Shown piece by piece: positions 17,701 through 26,961 of a stretch of 64,000 nucleotides of DNA; the first letter of the stretch is position 1; the number at the start of each line of letters is the position of its first letter. The translations under genes were made by a program, and so were the position numbers. The stretch spans positions 1 to 64,000 of the forward strand of contig JBGALT010000006.1 in assembly GCA_044223665.1 (NCBI GenBank), in the 5' to 3' direction. Source of the DNA: JBBSAT01 sp044223665. GTDB lineage: Bacteria > Myxococcota_A > Polyangia > Polyangiales > Sandaracinaceae. The notes under the pieces are model-generated. The model saw nothing but the letters and a program-made list of their open reading frames with translations. It ran no database searches and was not told where the DNA came from.

Positions 17701-18501
17701 GGTGAGCGAGAAGATCCCGTGCTCCGCCGTCACGCTGCGCGTCGCGGTGGCTCCGCGACCCGGCCCGAGATCGTAGCGCTCGGCGAGCGGTCCCGGCCCT
17801 TCGGCCGGCAGCGTCTCGTCGAAGGGCGCGAGCGTCGTCAGCCCGAACGGGCCGGCGACGCGCACCTCGGTCGGGGCACCGATCGACGCGAGGATGCGCG
17901 CCTCTTCGGCCGCGTCGCCGCGCGCCACGGCCAGCGAGCTGAGCCAGAGCATCAGCTGCCGGCGCACCGGCATGCCCACGTGCCCGGGGTGCGCGAAGGC
18001 CGCCTCCAGCACCGGTCGCACGCGCTCGACGAAGCGTGGCGCGTCGGTCCGCACGTCGTGCAGATAGGCGAGCGACGACTCGGCGTAGACCGAGGCGAGC
18101 GGATCGTCGCTCGAGGGCGCCCCTCCGATGACGGCGAGGAACCCGTCGAGCGCTTCGTCGGCATGTCCGTGTTGCTCGGCGAAGACACCGCGCAGGTACG
18201 CGAGCCCGACGTCGCTCGGCGAGAGCTCGGTGGCATGCGCCAGCGCGGCCGGGGCGCGCGTGGCGTCCCCACCGTCTCCGAGGACCTCCCACTCCGCCAG
18301 ACGCCGCTGGGCCGCCGGATCGCCCGGATGCGCGGCGGCGTCCTCGCGCACGCGGTCGATCTCGGCCTCCGTGCCGGGCAGCGTCGAGCCGTGCGAGGTG
18401 CCGCCGCATCCGGCGGTGACGAAGAGGAGCGTCGCAGCGAGGCGCCGGGCGAGCCGAGCGCGTGCCGGCAGTACGCTCGCGAGCGTGCGCATCGAGCTCA
18501 T
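14755..18501 (-). CDS. Giant TPR/DUF3857 transglutaminase-like lipoprotein, catalytic Cys lost
   Basis: This 1248-residue lipoprotein has the lipobox VTAGC near residue 30. A TPR-like helical region follows, broken by a jelly-roll-like insert (VLSIGSSGSVQVRIDGE). After about residue 630 comes a DUF3857-type domain and then a transglutaminase-like domain. Where active members have GDCKD, this protein reads ARRGSRLRVM before LLERAGLPARI, so the nucleophilic Cys is missing and the domain is probably inactive. Its ATG overlaps the stop of the upstream paralog by four bases (ATGA), which indicates tight coupling. The two proteins may work together at the cell surface, with this one as a non-catalytic partner. 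Confidence 0.85.
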   Translation of the reverse strand: MSSMRTLASVLPARARLARRLAATLLFVTAGCGGTSHGSTLPGTEAEIDRVREDAAAHPGDPAAQRRLAEWEVLGDGGDATRAPAALAHATELSPSDVGLAYLRGVFAEQHGHADEALDGFLAVIGGAPSSDDPLASVYAESSLAYLHDVRTDAPRFVERVRPVLEAAFAHPGHVGMPVRRQLMLWLSSLAVARGDAAEEARILASIGAPTEVRVAGPFGLTTLAPFDETLPAEGPGPLAERYDLGPGRGATATRSVTAEHGIFSLTYHAPVEARGAGTRIVEATLHVDRAGRHVLSIGSSGSVQVRIDGEVRARVDRRTAWLPSTLYVPLDLTAGDHEIELKMSTRAASPTLAWLLDHAEGDYTPDAGLELPASPEGPLALFVTADVRTDRGDTLGAREQLRTRISDVSSSALLSLAARVASIDPFVPDTRRSDDERRLVALAAARDPDAYWPAVRAAALETGDLESLAARRRVAERFAHMATVQLGLAETLASAGYVADADAALARAVALRPDACSVLSAQFATLAERGRVDRLEPLVSALEGCDATTTARFDLALGRRDYAAARTELARLSPLLDEPQRRERALRIARASGDRAEEDRLVAEEEAEAAVGATVVHEVDRSYAAGRRAEALATLTTEAERAPRRASDLRSLAFALSGHDVMDPWRVDGLDVVRRYEASGRAYDGHAAVLVFDYEVTRVFEDGSALDLVHQIYRVQTAEGVERFGSIDLSGRVLTVRAIGPDGSTREPDEMASSTDMPPLEIGDYVEYEYVRQHAPVWGDAFESGGWVFQNFTSPFDHSELVFVAPVDMPLVFDVRGPVPPPTVTEANGLRTSRFVMEQSQPLVQEPNWVAIPPVLPSLRAVARVTWERMYEGVYDGLLGLDVADPAADRLLDDEVFEHAADLTPAQRVQRIHRWVTDNVEPADGAFFQSAPLMLAARRGSRLRVMRYLLERAGLPARIVYARALGGEQPVEGAPDASVYDSTLVMVTLPEGPLFLGALGRGVAHDYLLPGLRGQDAIVIEPGLRHVTLPQTQGIASSQTFAGTIEIAPNGVARTTLTLTFAGGSGAELRTGIEGVAPAERASVIAERFVPSIVPGGSADPSSIRVDGLDDWEGPLAISFVAETAGLIRPARDGYHVVPLFGSGVENGYARLEARTTTELVGDVEQTVHLEIRGPGVLHAPEPAQLTGPLGASAELSVSEGQDGAIVLERRTHVPLALLPVATYPAFAQFCRAVTQLDQRSVVITPE

Positions 18502-21425
18502 CGCACACCTCCGATCGAGATGCGGCTGCGCAGGAGCGCATCCGCCTGCTCGCACCAGGCGCGGAAGGCCGGGTAGCTCTCGACGGAGATGCGGTCGACG
18601 ACCACCTCGAGGTGGGTCTCGATCGTCGCCTCGCTCGTTCCCGGTGTCACGCGCATCACGAGCCTTCCGAACTGCGACTCGACGGTGCCGCCGTCGGGCA
18701 GCTCGGTGATCGCGCCGCCCGCCGGGGCGCGCACCACGCGTCGCTCGTCGTAGTGGAAGGGGGGCCCGAGCGCGAGCGCGTGCCGGCGCGTCGCCAAGGG
18801 CGCCCAGCTCTGCACGAAGCCGCCGAGCGTCGTGCCGCCGATGCGCACGACGTTCCCATCGCGCTCGCCGATCTGCGGCACGTGGCCCGACCAGGAGAAG
18901 CGGAGCGCGCTCTCGCGATCGCCGATGGTCGGGAACGACTGCGCGTCGAGCTCGATGCCCGCGAACACCGAGCCCAGCGACTGGCGCAGGCGCTGCTCGC
19001 GCGTCTCGGGCGAGTCGTAGCGGCCGCGGCCCGACATCGCCTCCGTCCCGACCAGCTCCTCGCTCGCCGTCAGCGTCGCGCCCCCATCGGCCGCGATCGC
19101 GACCGTGAGCTCCCGAGAGCGACCGCTGGCCGCGGCCGTGCCCACCGGGATGTGCCTCAGCTCGGCGCCGTCCGGGCCCACGACGAGCGTCAGCGCGCCT
19201 TGGTCGCCGGACGGGAGCTCGTCGATCCCGCCGTGCTCGGCCGTGCCGTCGAGGAACAGGTCGAGGGCAGGGACGTAGGCGATCGCGTGATCGAAGATGG
19301 CGAGCGAGGGCGGCGCGCTCTCGATGTCGCCGTTGCGCGTCGTGCGCACGAGCGCGATGCGCGCGTCGATGCCCGCGATCGTCAGCATCGCGTAGAGCAG
19401 CGACGCGGTGTCCTTGCAGTCTCCGAAGCCGCGCTGGACGACGTCGGTGACGCGGTACGGCTGGAAGCCGTGGATGCCGAGCTCGAGGCCGACGTAGCGC
19501 ACGTGATCGGTGGCCCACGCGTAGATGCGCGCGACCTTCGTGCGCAGGTCGGGGGCGTCGTCGACCAGCGTGTGCACCGTGCGGATCAGCTCCTCGTCGG
19601 GCAGGAGCTGCTCGTGGGCCAGGCCCCACCAGAAGCGACCGACCTCGCTCCAGTCCCCGAACGTCGAGACGTGGAGGTAGGGCGCGATCTCGGTGTAGCC
19701 GGGCATGCTCGGCTCCGAGTGCGTCGCCGGGACGTCGAGGGCGGTGTAGCGCTCGACGTGCTGCGAGCCCTCCGTGCGAGCCTCGTGCTCCATCGGGATC
19801 TGGGGCACGTGGAAGTGGAGCGTGCGGCTCGCGGGGGTCAGGAAGATCTCGTCCACGCGGGCGGTGGGAATCCCCGACGCGAGCCCGTGGACGTTGCCGA
19901 AGTAGTCGTGAAAATCGTTCTGCGCCGCGATGTCCTCGACCCGGTAGCGGAGCTCGACGACGTCGCCCGGCTGGAGCACCGGCAGGGTCACCACGACCTC
20001 GCGCGCCGAGTAGTAGATGCGGTACTGCGGCTCGGCGAGGCTGTGCTCGCTCGTGTGGTACGACGAGAGCACCTCGTCTCCACGCACCACGCGCGCCGCG
20101 CGCACGTCGACCCACTGCGTCCCCGGCTCGTAGAAGATCGCGTGCGCGCGATAGGCGCGCGCGCCCTCGTCGTCGTGGATCTGGATCACGAGCTGCCGGA
20201 AGCGCGTCGCGAGGCCGTTCTCGTGCACGGTGTGCACGGTCGCGTCGTGCAGGATCGTGGCGGGCCACTCGCCGTCGGGGCGCCGGCGCTCGAGGATCGT
20301 CTCGATCGGCGTCGCCCACGCCTCGTCCGGCCGGTCCTGCGGCTCGATCTGCTCGACGAGCATGCGCGTGCTGGCGTCCTGCGGGCGCAACACCAGTGCC
20401 TCGCGGAGCATCGCCAGGGCGGCGTCGCGGCTGCCGAGGCGCAGCAGGTACTGGCCGAGGGCCACCCGCGCCGCCGCGTCGTCGGGGTCGAGATCGGCGA
20501 CCGCGCGGAGCTGGTCGACGGCCTCGCTCTCCATCGAGAGCGAGTCGTAGACGCTCGATGCCCAGGTGTACGTCCCCGAGTCGTTGGGGTGCATCGCGAG
20601 CTCGTCCTGCACCATGCCGAGCGCTTCGTCGCGCGCGCCGCGCTCGATCGCGTCGTCGACGAGCAAGTGTCGTGACGCCGTCTCGTCGGCGCGGATCGCG
20701 AGCAGCTGTCGCCGCAGCGCGAGCATCCGATCGGTGTGCCCGCGCGCGGCTTCCGACTCGGCCACGACGCGCAGGTAGACGGGCGCGCCCGGCACCGCCG
20801 CGAGCACCTGCTCGTCGATCTGGTGCGCGCTCTCGGACAGCCCGAGCGAGCGCAAGAGCTGCGCGCGAGAGATCTCGGCTGCCAGGGACGTGATGGTGCC
20901 CGCGGGAATCGCCTCGAGCATGCGCAGCGCGCGCTCGCCGCCGGGCCCGTCGGCGACCAACCGCGCGCTGGCGAGCAGCACCCGCGGATCGCGCGGCGCG
21001 AGCGTGGCCGCCTGCGCGACGAGCCTCACGCGATCCCGCCGCGTCGTCTGCTCCTCGGCGGCGAAGAGGAGGTTCTCGGCCGTCGCGTGCAGCTCGGTCG
21101 CGTGCACCGCCAGATCGCGGACGCGATGCTCGGCCGGATCGGCGCCGCCCGTGTAGGCCAGGTAGCGCGCCAGCGCCTCGTGGGCCGCCGCGTCGGTCGG
21201 GTGCTGCACGATCGCCGCCTCGAGCTCGGCGAGCATCGTGGTCGGCGCGGGCGGGAGCGCCGGCAGCGTCGCGGGCGCAGCGGCGGCCACCGTCGCCCCT
21301 TCGGGATCGACGTGGAGGCCGGCGATGGGCGTTCCATCGGGCTCGGCCACGCGCAGGAGGAAGGCCACCCCGCCGCTCGCGCCGCAGACCTTCACGAGCA
21401 CGCGGTTCCACCCGTGCCGGCCCAT
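18498..21425 (-). CDS. TPR/DUF3857 transglutaminase protein, main part after a frameshift
   Basis: This frame encodes 975 residues. It contains TPR-like helices to about residue 370, a DUF3857 domain with the YEPGTQWVDVRAARV stretch, and a transglutaminase-like core with all catalytic elements: GFGDCKDTASLL (Cys), FDHAIAYVP (His) and LFLDGTAEHG (Asp). It begins with GRHGWNRVLVKVCGASGG, which in related proteins continues a jelly-roll domain whose first half is encoded upstream in another frame (21426-22173). The ATG at 21425 has no ribosome-binding site and is unlikely to be the natural start. The whole 22173-18498 span is 3676 bases, one more than a multiple of three, so a single-base gain would explain the break. 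Confidence 0.85.
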   Translation of the reverse strand: MGRHGWNRVLVKVCGASGGVAFLLRVAEPDGTPIAGLHVDPEGATVAAAAPATLPALPPAPTTMLAELEAAIVQHPTDAAAHEALARYLAYTGGADPAEHRVRDLAVHATELHATAENLLFAAEEQTTRRDRVRLVAQAATLAPRDPRVLLASARLVADGPGGERALRMLEAIPAGTITSLAAEISRAQLLRSLGLSESAHQIDEQVLAAVPGAPVYLRVVAESEAARGHTDRMLALRRQLLAIRADETASRHLLVDDAIERGARDEALGMVQDELAMHPNDSGTYTWASSVYDSLSMESEAVDQLRAVADLDPDDAAARVALGQYLLRLGSRDAALAMLREALVLRPQDASTRMLVEQIEPQDRPDEAWATPIETILERRRPDGEWPATILHDATVHTVHENGLATRFRQLVIQIHDDEGARAYRAHAIFYEPGTQWVDVRAARVVRGDEVLSSYHTSEHSLAEPQYRIYYSAREVVVTLPVLQPGDVVELRYRVEDIAAQNDFHDYFGNVHGLASGIPTARVDEIFLTPASRTLHFHVPQIPMEHEARTEGSQHVERYTALDVPATHSEPSMPGYTEIAPYLHVSTFGDWSEVGRFWWGLAHEQLLPDEELIRTVHTLVDDAPDLRTKVARIYAWATDHVRYVGLELGIHGFQPYRVTDVVQRGFGDCKDTASLLYAMLTIAGIDARIALVRTTRNGDIESAPPSLAIFDHAIAYVPALDLFLDGTAEHGGIDELPSGDQGALTLVVGPDGAELRHIPVGTAAASGRSRELTVAIAADGGATLTASEELVGTEAMSGRGRYDSPETREQRLRQSLGSVFAGIELDAQSFPTIGDRESALRFSWSGHVPQIGERDGNVVRIGGTTLGGFVQSWAPLATRRHALALGPPFHYDERRVVRAPAGGAITELPDGGTVESQFGRLVMRVTPGTSEATIETHLEVVVDRISVESYPAFRAWCEQADALLRSRISIGGVR

Positions 21426-22173
21426 CGAGATCGATCGCGCGGTACGTCGCGTCGTCGATCACGCGCTCGCCGTTCCACCAGACGCGCACGGCACCGGTCG
21501 CGCCGGCCCAGACCGAGACCGGGCGCGCGCGATCGAGCTCGACGAAGGTCTCGGCGAACGCGCAGACGTCGGTGCCCGGCGTCAGGAAGGGCCCGAGGCG
21601 GACGGCGTCGGTCGGGCCGATGTCCGGCAGCGTGCGCCAGCGGACGTCGCGCTCGGCGCCCTCGATCGCGGCGCCGGTGTCGGTCGCGGCCTCGAGCGCG
21701 GTCTCGGGCGGGAAGGTCCGGGCGAAGCCGGCACGGCCGTCGTTGTCGAAGGGGCCGAGGATGCGCCAGCGCCGCACGAAGCCGAGCTGATCGAGCAGCG
21801 CCTGCGCACCTTCGTGGTCGCCCTGCCGCCGCAGCAGCAGGCGCTCGTAGCCACGCGCGTAGACGCGGAGCGTCGGGCTCAGGCGACGCTCGGCTCCGAG
21901 CGTGTGCAGCGCTTGCACCGAGCGCTGGGGCGCGTGCTCCCAGGCCGATCCGATCTCGATCAGCGGCACGATGGCCGAGGCATGCCCGGCGCGCCGGAGG
22001 ACCTCGCCGCGGAGGCGGTCCACCTCACGGTCCCAGACCGTCGGCGCCGCCTTCGTCGCGCGTGCACCGCCACCCGCCTGCGCCTGCGCGCGCGCCCCGC
22101 CCAACGTCCACGTCGCGATCGCGACGAAGAGCGCGGCCATCGCCGCGACCCGCCCCAGGTTTCTTCCCAGCAT
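21426..22173 (-). CDS. N-terminal part of the frameshifted transglutaminase protein
   Basis: ATG 22173 opens a frame with a good Sec signal peptide (about residues 8-32, ending GGARAQAQA), helical repeats, and the first half of a jelly-roll domain ending VRVWWNGERVIDDATYRA. This is the family context directly before the GWNRVLVKVC segment that is found in the adjacent frame from about 21425. Beyond that point its own frame becomes low-complexity Arg/Ala sequence with no family match, although it stays open by chance. I read 22173-18498 as one gene with a frameshift. A TAGCGT hexamer lies eight bases before the ATG. Confidence 0.72.
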
Positions 22174-22287
22174 CGCGGCGCACGCTAACACGGCGGGTTC
22201 GAGCGAGGCGGTGGAGTGCTCGACGCGCTTCGCCCGACCGCGCCGGCCCGGGCGGGCGCGGGGAGCCGAGCCGCGCGCCCTCGTGGC

Positions 22288-23733
22288 ATGGTTGCCGGCG
22301 TGCAGGACCCCGACGGCTACCTTCGCTCGTTCACCGAGATCCCGCGCGAGCACGGCTTCGAGCCGCTCACCGTCGACGGCGCGCTGCCCGAGGCCCTCCG
22401 CGGGACGATGTACCGCAACGGGCCCGGCCTCTTCTCGATCGCCGGGCACCGCTACGCGCACTGGTTCGACGGCGACGGCCTGGTGAGCGCGCTGCGCGTC
22501 GCGCACGGCCGGGCCGAGGGCGCCGCGCGGATCGTGGAGAGCCGGGGGCTCGTGGAGGAGCGCGAGCGTGGCCGCGCGTACTTCGGGAGCTACGGCACCA
22601 AGCCCCCGGGGCGCTTTCGTCCGTGGCGCGCGATCCGCTTCCTGCGCGAGGGCGGCAAGAACCCGGCGAACACGTCGATCCTGCTCTGGGACGATCGCGT
22701 CTTCGCGCTCTGCGAGATCGGGCCGCCCACCGAGATCGATCCGGGCACGCTCGGGACGATCGGCGAGAGCCACCTCGGCGGCGCCGTCACGCGCCCGTTC
22801 TCGGCCCACCCGCACCGGCACGCCGCGAGCGGCACGATCTTCAACGTGGGAGTCCGGCTGGGCCGGCCGAACGCGATCGAGCTCACGCGCCTGAGGCCCG
22901 ACGCTACGGCGGGCCGCGTGGCGACGATCCCGCTCCGCGCGCCCACGTTGATCCACGACTGGGCGCTCACCGAGACGCACGCCGTGATCTTCGCCGCGCC
23001 GCTCGAGATCGATCTCGGGCGCGTGCTCTTCGGCCGCACGTCGTTCGCCGGCGCGATGCGGTGGAACGGCGCGCGAGGGACCGAGGTGATCGTCGTGCCG
23101 CTCGATGCGCCCGAGTCGGTGGTGCGCTTCGAGGTCGACCCGTTCTGGATCTGGCACGTCGGCAACGCGTTCGATCGCAGCCGCGCGCTGGTGGTGGATG
23201 CGGTCCGCTATCGATCGTTCGAGACGACGGCTCGCTGGCTCGACGGCGTGATGCGCGGCGCGCCCGGCGAGCCCGACGGCGCGCTCGCCCGCCTCGTGAT
23301 CGACCCGGCGCGTCGCACCCTCCGCTGGGAGCCGCTGCGCGCTCGCACCGGCGAGTTCCCGAAGGTCGCGCCGATCGACGACGCGCGCGAGCATCGGATC
23401 CTGTACTTGCTCGAGCACTCGAGCGTGGAAGCCGGCCGGCGGGGCCCGCCCGACGTGCTCGTGAAGCTCGACCTCGAGCGCGGCCGAGCCGACGAGCACC
23501 GCTTCGCGCGCCACGAGTGGCCCTCGGAGGGCGTCTTCGTGCCGCGCGATCCCCGCGCGGGCGACGCCGACGACGGCTGGGCGATCTCGCTCGTGTACGA
23601 CGCGCGCACGCATCGGAGCGCGTGGTGGGTCTTCGACGCACGCCGGATCGCCGACGGTCCGGTCGCGCGCGCACACCTCTCTCATCACGTGCCGCTGGGC
23701 TTCCACGGCGCGTGGCGCGCCGCGACCGGCTGA
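22288..23733 (+). CDS. Carotenoid oxygenase (RPE65/CCD family)
   Basis: This 481-residue protein belongs to the carotenoid cleavage dioxygenase family, non-haem iron enzymes that split conjugated double bonds of carotenoids or stilbenes. The N-terminus has the family start YRNGPGLF and HWFDGDGLV. The four iron-binding His residues can be placed in SAHPHRH, IHDWALTE, WHVGNAF and LGFHGAW. ATG 22288 is preferred because it leads into the conserved PREHGFEPL; an ATG at 22216 is in frame but adds atypical sequence. The gene stands alone between the transglutaminase operon and a protein kinase, so the substrate is not indicated by context. Confidence 0.93.
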   Translation: MVAGVQDPDGYLRSFTEIPREHGFEPLTVDGALPEALRGTMYRNGPGLFSIAGHRYAHWFDGDGLVSALRVAHGRAEGAARIVESRGLVEERERGRAYFGSYGTKPPGRFRPWRAIRFLREGGKNPANTSILLWDDRVFALCEIGPPTEIDPGTLGTIGESHLGGAVTRPFSAHPHRHAASGTIFNVGVRLGRPNAIELTRLRPDATAGRVATIPLRAPTLIHDWALTETHAVIFAAPLEIDLGRVLFGRTSFAGAMRWNGARGTEVIVVPLDAPESVVRFEVDPFWIWHVGNAFDRSRALVVDAVRYRSFETTARWLDGVMRGAPGEPDGALARLVIDPARRTLRWEPLRARTGEFPKVAPIDDAREHRILYLLEHSSVEAGRRGPPDVLVKLDLERGRADEHRFARHEWPSEGVFVPRDPRAGDADDGWAISLVYDARTHRSAWWVFDARRIADGPVARAHLSHHVPLGFHGAWRAATG

Positions 23734-23810
23734 CGCACGCAGTTTTCCACGACCCGAAGATCGATCCCGCCCCACCGCGATTCTCTCGGGATCCCCCGAC
23801 CGTCCTCCCT

Positions 23811-23816
23811 TATCCT
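23811..23816 (+). promoter_or_regulatory. TATCCT -10 element, leaderless start of the kinase gene
   Basis: TATCCT is followed by six bases and GTG 23823. It competes with ATG 23841, which has a GAAGG ribosome-binding site, as the true start of the kinase. Confidence 0.4.
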
Positions 23817-23822
23817 CGGGCC

Positions 23823-25353
<1,531 letters not shown>

Positions 25354-25355
<2 letters not shown>

Positions 25356-25384
25356 GAGGGTGACAGGAAACCTGTCGCCCTCTC
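25354..25384. terminator. Strong hairpin at the kinase stop codon
   Basis: A 14-bp stem (one G-U pair) with an AAA loop starts inside the TGA stop codon: GAGAGGGTGACAGG pairs with CCTGTCGCCCTCTC. There is no T-run after it, so termination would depend on the hairpin alone or on Rho. Confidence 0.7.
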
Positions 25385-25408
25385 TCGCGGAGCGATACGA
25401 GGGGGAGG

Positions 25409-25435
25409 CTCCATCGGGATTCACTCCCGATGGAG
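25409..25435. terminator. Second hairpin between convergent genes
   Basis: A perfect 11-bp stem (CTCCATCGGGA/TCCCGATGGAG) encloses a TTCAC loop. It lies midway between the convergent kinase and MopE-repeat lipoprotein genes and can act in both directions. Confidence 0.7.
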
Positions 25436-25454
25436 GGGGCCGCGTATCGGCCCC
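25436..25454. terminator. Third hairpin between convergent genes
   Basis: GGGGCC (25436-25441) pairs with GGCCCC (25449-25454) around GCGTATC. It is adjacent to the second hairpin, so only one of the two may form fully. It lies 26 bases past the stop codon of the lipoprotein gene read on the minus strand. Confidence 0.5.
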
Positions 25455-25479
25455 CGAGGACTGAGGGCCCGCGCCGCCG

Positions 25480-26841
25480 TCAGCGAAAGCAGACGACGAA
25501 GGTGTCCGTGTCGTTCCACTCCACGGGGCCCCAGCCACCCACGTAGCCGTGGTTGCGACAGATGCGGTCGGCGCCGATGCTGCACTGGAAGTCGTCGGGA
25601 TAGACGGTCGGATCGCAGCTGCCGGCGAGGATGAAGTCGACGGTCGGGTAGCGGACGAATTCCGCCTGGTCGGCGGCGAGGCAGAGCACGTACATCGCGC
25701 CGCCCGAGTGCTCGACGGGGCCGATCCCCGCCGCCGAGCCGCCGTCCCGGCAGAAGCGGTTCGCGTAGGACTGCGCGATGCGGGTGCTCGCGGCCGACTC
25801 GTCGAAGCCCGGGTTGGCGTAGGCCGACGCGAGCGCCGCGAAGCTCACCATCTGGGTGCTCGCGTGATCGCCGAAGCACGCGAGCCGCACGGTCGTCGAG
25901 CTCGCGTCGAGCAGGCCCGCGCCGCCGACGGATCCGCAGCCGCCCGATCCCGTGCACCAGCGGTGCGCCGCCGACGCGCAGGTGTCGAGGGCGACCGAGG
26001 TGCTCGGGCACGAGGGCTGATAGCTGCGCACGGCGTTGCGATCGGCGGCCGCGAACACCGTCACCTGCACGCCGTCGTCGGCGGTGCCGTCGCAGTCGTC
26101 GTCGCTGCCGTTGCAGCGCTCGGCGGGCGGGGGCGGCGCGCTGCACGTGCCCCACGCGCCGCCGCCGCAGGCCTGCGTGCCGCCCGTGCCGCACGCGTTG
26201 GCGCACGAGCGCGTGAGCGACTCGTCGACGCGCGCGTCGCAGTCGTCGTCGGCGCCGTTGCAGTCCTCGGTGCGCGGCGAGGGCGCGGTGCAGCCGAGGA
26301 ACGTGCCCGCCACGCAGGTCTCGATGCCCGCGCCGCAGGCGCTGCTGCACGCGCGGGTGAGCGACTCGTCGAGCCGCGAGTCGCAGTCGTCGTCCATGCC
26401 GTTGCAGCTCTCGGTGCCGGGCATCGACGCGGTGCAGCCCATCCAGTGCCCGCTCACGCAGCTCTCGGTCCCACCGCCGCACGACGACGAGCACGCGCGC
26501 GGCGCGATGGACTCGTCGGCGTGGCCGTCGCAGTCGTCGTCGGCGCCGTTGCAGTCCTCGGCCGGCGGCGTGCAGTCGACGAAGAAGCCGCCCGTGCACT
26601 GCGCGACGCCCGTCGTCCCGCAGCTGGTGGTGCAGATCCGCGTGTCGCCGGCCAGGCACGGCATCCCACCGTCGCCCGGCGGCGTGCCGCCGTCCGTTCC
26701 CGCGGCGTCCTCGCCCACGAGCGCGCCGGTGTCGTGCCCCGCGGCGTCGGCGAAGGTGCGTCGATCCGGCCCGCCGCCCGTGGCGCACGCCGCTTGCGCG
26801 ATCGCCAGCGCGAGAATCGACGCGATCGACGGGGCGCGCAT
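25480..26841 (-). CDS. Lipoprotein with four MopE-type metal-binding repeats
   Basis: This 453-residue lipoprotein (lipobox IAQAAC) has an Asp/Gly/Thr linker followed by four Cys-rich repeats of about 45 residues. Each ends in a CNGxDDDCDxxxDE motif, the putative calcium-binding repeat found in MopE and many myxobacterial surface proteins. The intervening segments carry ACSSSCGGGTESC-like disulfides. The C-terminal 190 residues have eight or more Cys and read like a secreted domain (CRNHGYVGGWGPVEW). It is probably surface exposed and may bind metal ions. A GTCACGCTCGC element lies just before ATG 26841, shared with the lipoprotein gene at 53445. Confidence 0.87.
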   Translation of the reverse strand: MRAPSIASILALAIAQAACATGGGPDRRTFADAAGHDTGALVGEDAAGTDGGTPPGDGGMPCLAGDTRICTTSCGTTGVAQCTGGFFVDCTPPAEDCNGADDDCDGHADESIAPRACSSSCGGGTESCVSGHWMGCTASMPGTESCNGMDDDCDSRLDESLTRACSSACGAGIETCVAGTFLGCTAPSPRTEDCNGADDDCDARVDESLTRSCANACGTGGTQACGGGAWGTCSAPPPPAERCNGSDDDCDGTADDGVQVTVFAAADRNAVRSYQPSCPSTSVALDTCASAAHRWCTGSGGCGSVGGAGLLDASSTTVRLACFGDHASTQMVSFAALASAYANPGFDESAASTRIAQSYANRFCRDGGSAAGIGPVEHSGGAMYVLCLAADQAEFVRYPTVDFILAGSCDPTVYPDDFQCSIGADRICRNHGYVGGWGPVEWNDTDTFVVCFR

Positions 26842-26855
26842 GACGCGAGCGTGAC
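26842..26855 (-). promoter_or_regulatory. GTCACGCTCGC leader element
   Basis: The 14 bases before ATG 26841 read GTCACGCTCGCGTC on the minus strand. The first 11 bases are identical, at the same distance, before ATG 53445. The CACGCT part sits six bases from the start codon, where other genes have TANNNT. Confidence 0.35.
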
Positions 26856-26874
26856 AGCCCCCACCGCCCCGCCG

Positions 26875-26905
26875 CAACCGTGAGGCGCAGTGAGGCGCAC
26901 GGTTG
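26875..26905. promoter_or_regulatory. Inverted repeat in a divergent promoter region
   Basis: CAACCGTG (26875-26882) and CACGGTTG (26898-26905) are perfect 8-bp arms. Between and within them GTGAGGCGCA occurs twice in tandem. The site lies between divergent lipoprotein genes, so it could be an operator; no binding protein is known. Confidence 0.3.
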
Positions 26906-26949
26906 AGGAGCGCGGAGAGGAGCGCTGCGTGGGCGAGCGCGTCTCGCGC

Positions 26950-26955
26950 TACGCT
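26950..26955 (+). promoter_or_regulatory. TACGCT -10 element before the beta-helix lipoprotein
   Basis: TACGCT is followed by CGGGCC and ATG 26962, a six-base spacing. No Shine-Dalgarno sequence is present. Confidence 0.4.
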
Positions 26956-26961
26956 CGGGCC

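Noticed and set aside
14755..23775. A single open frame of about 3006 codons on the minus strand
   Set aside because: Only two parts of it (14755-18501 and 21426-22173) have real protein character. The rest is Arg/Ala-rich shadow of the 18498-21425 gene and of the carotenoid oxygenase on the other strand. At about 70% G+C such stop-free frames arise by chance.
20736..23822. Long plus-strand extension upstream of the zinc-ribbon kinase
   Set aside because: The sequence is antisense to the transglutaminase gene and out of frame with the carotenoid oxygenase. It is low-complexity, and the kinase has good starts at 23823 or 23841.
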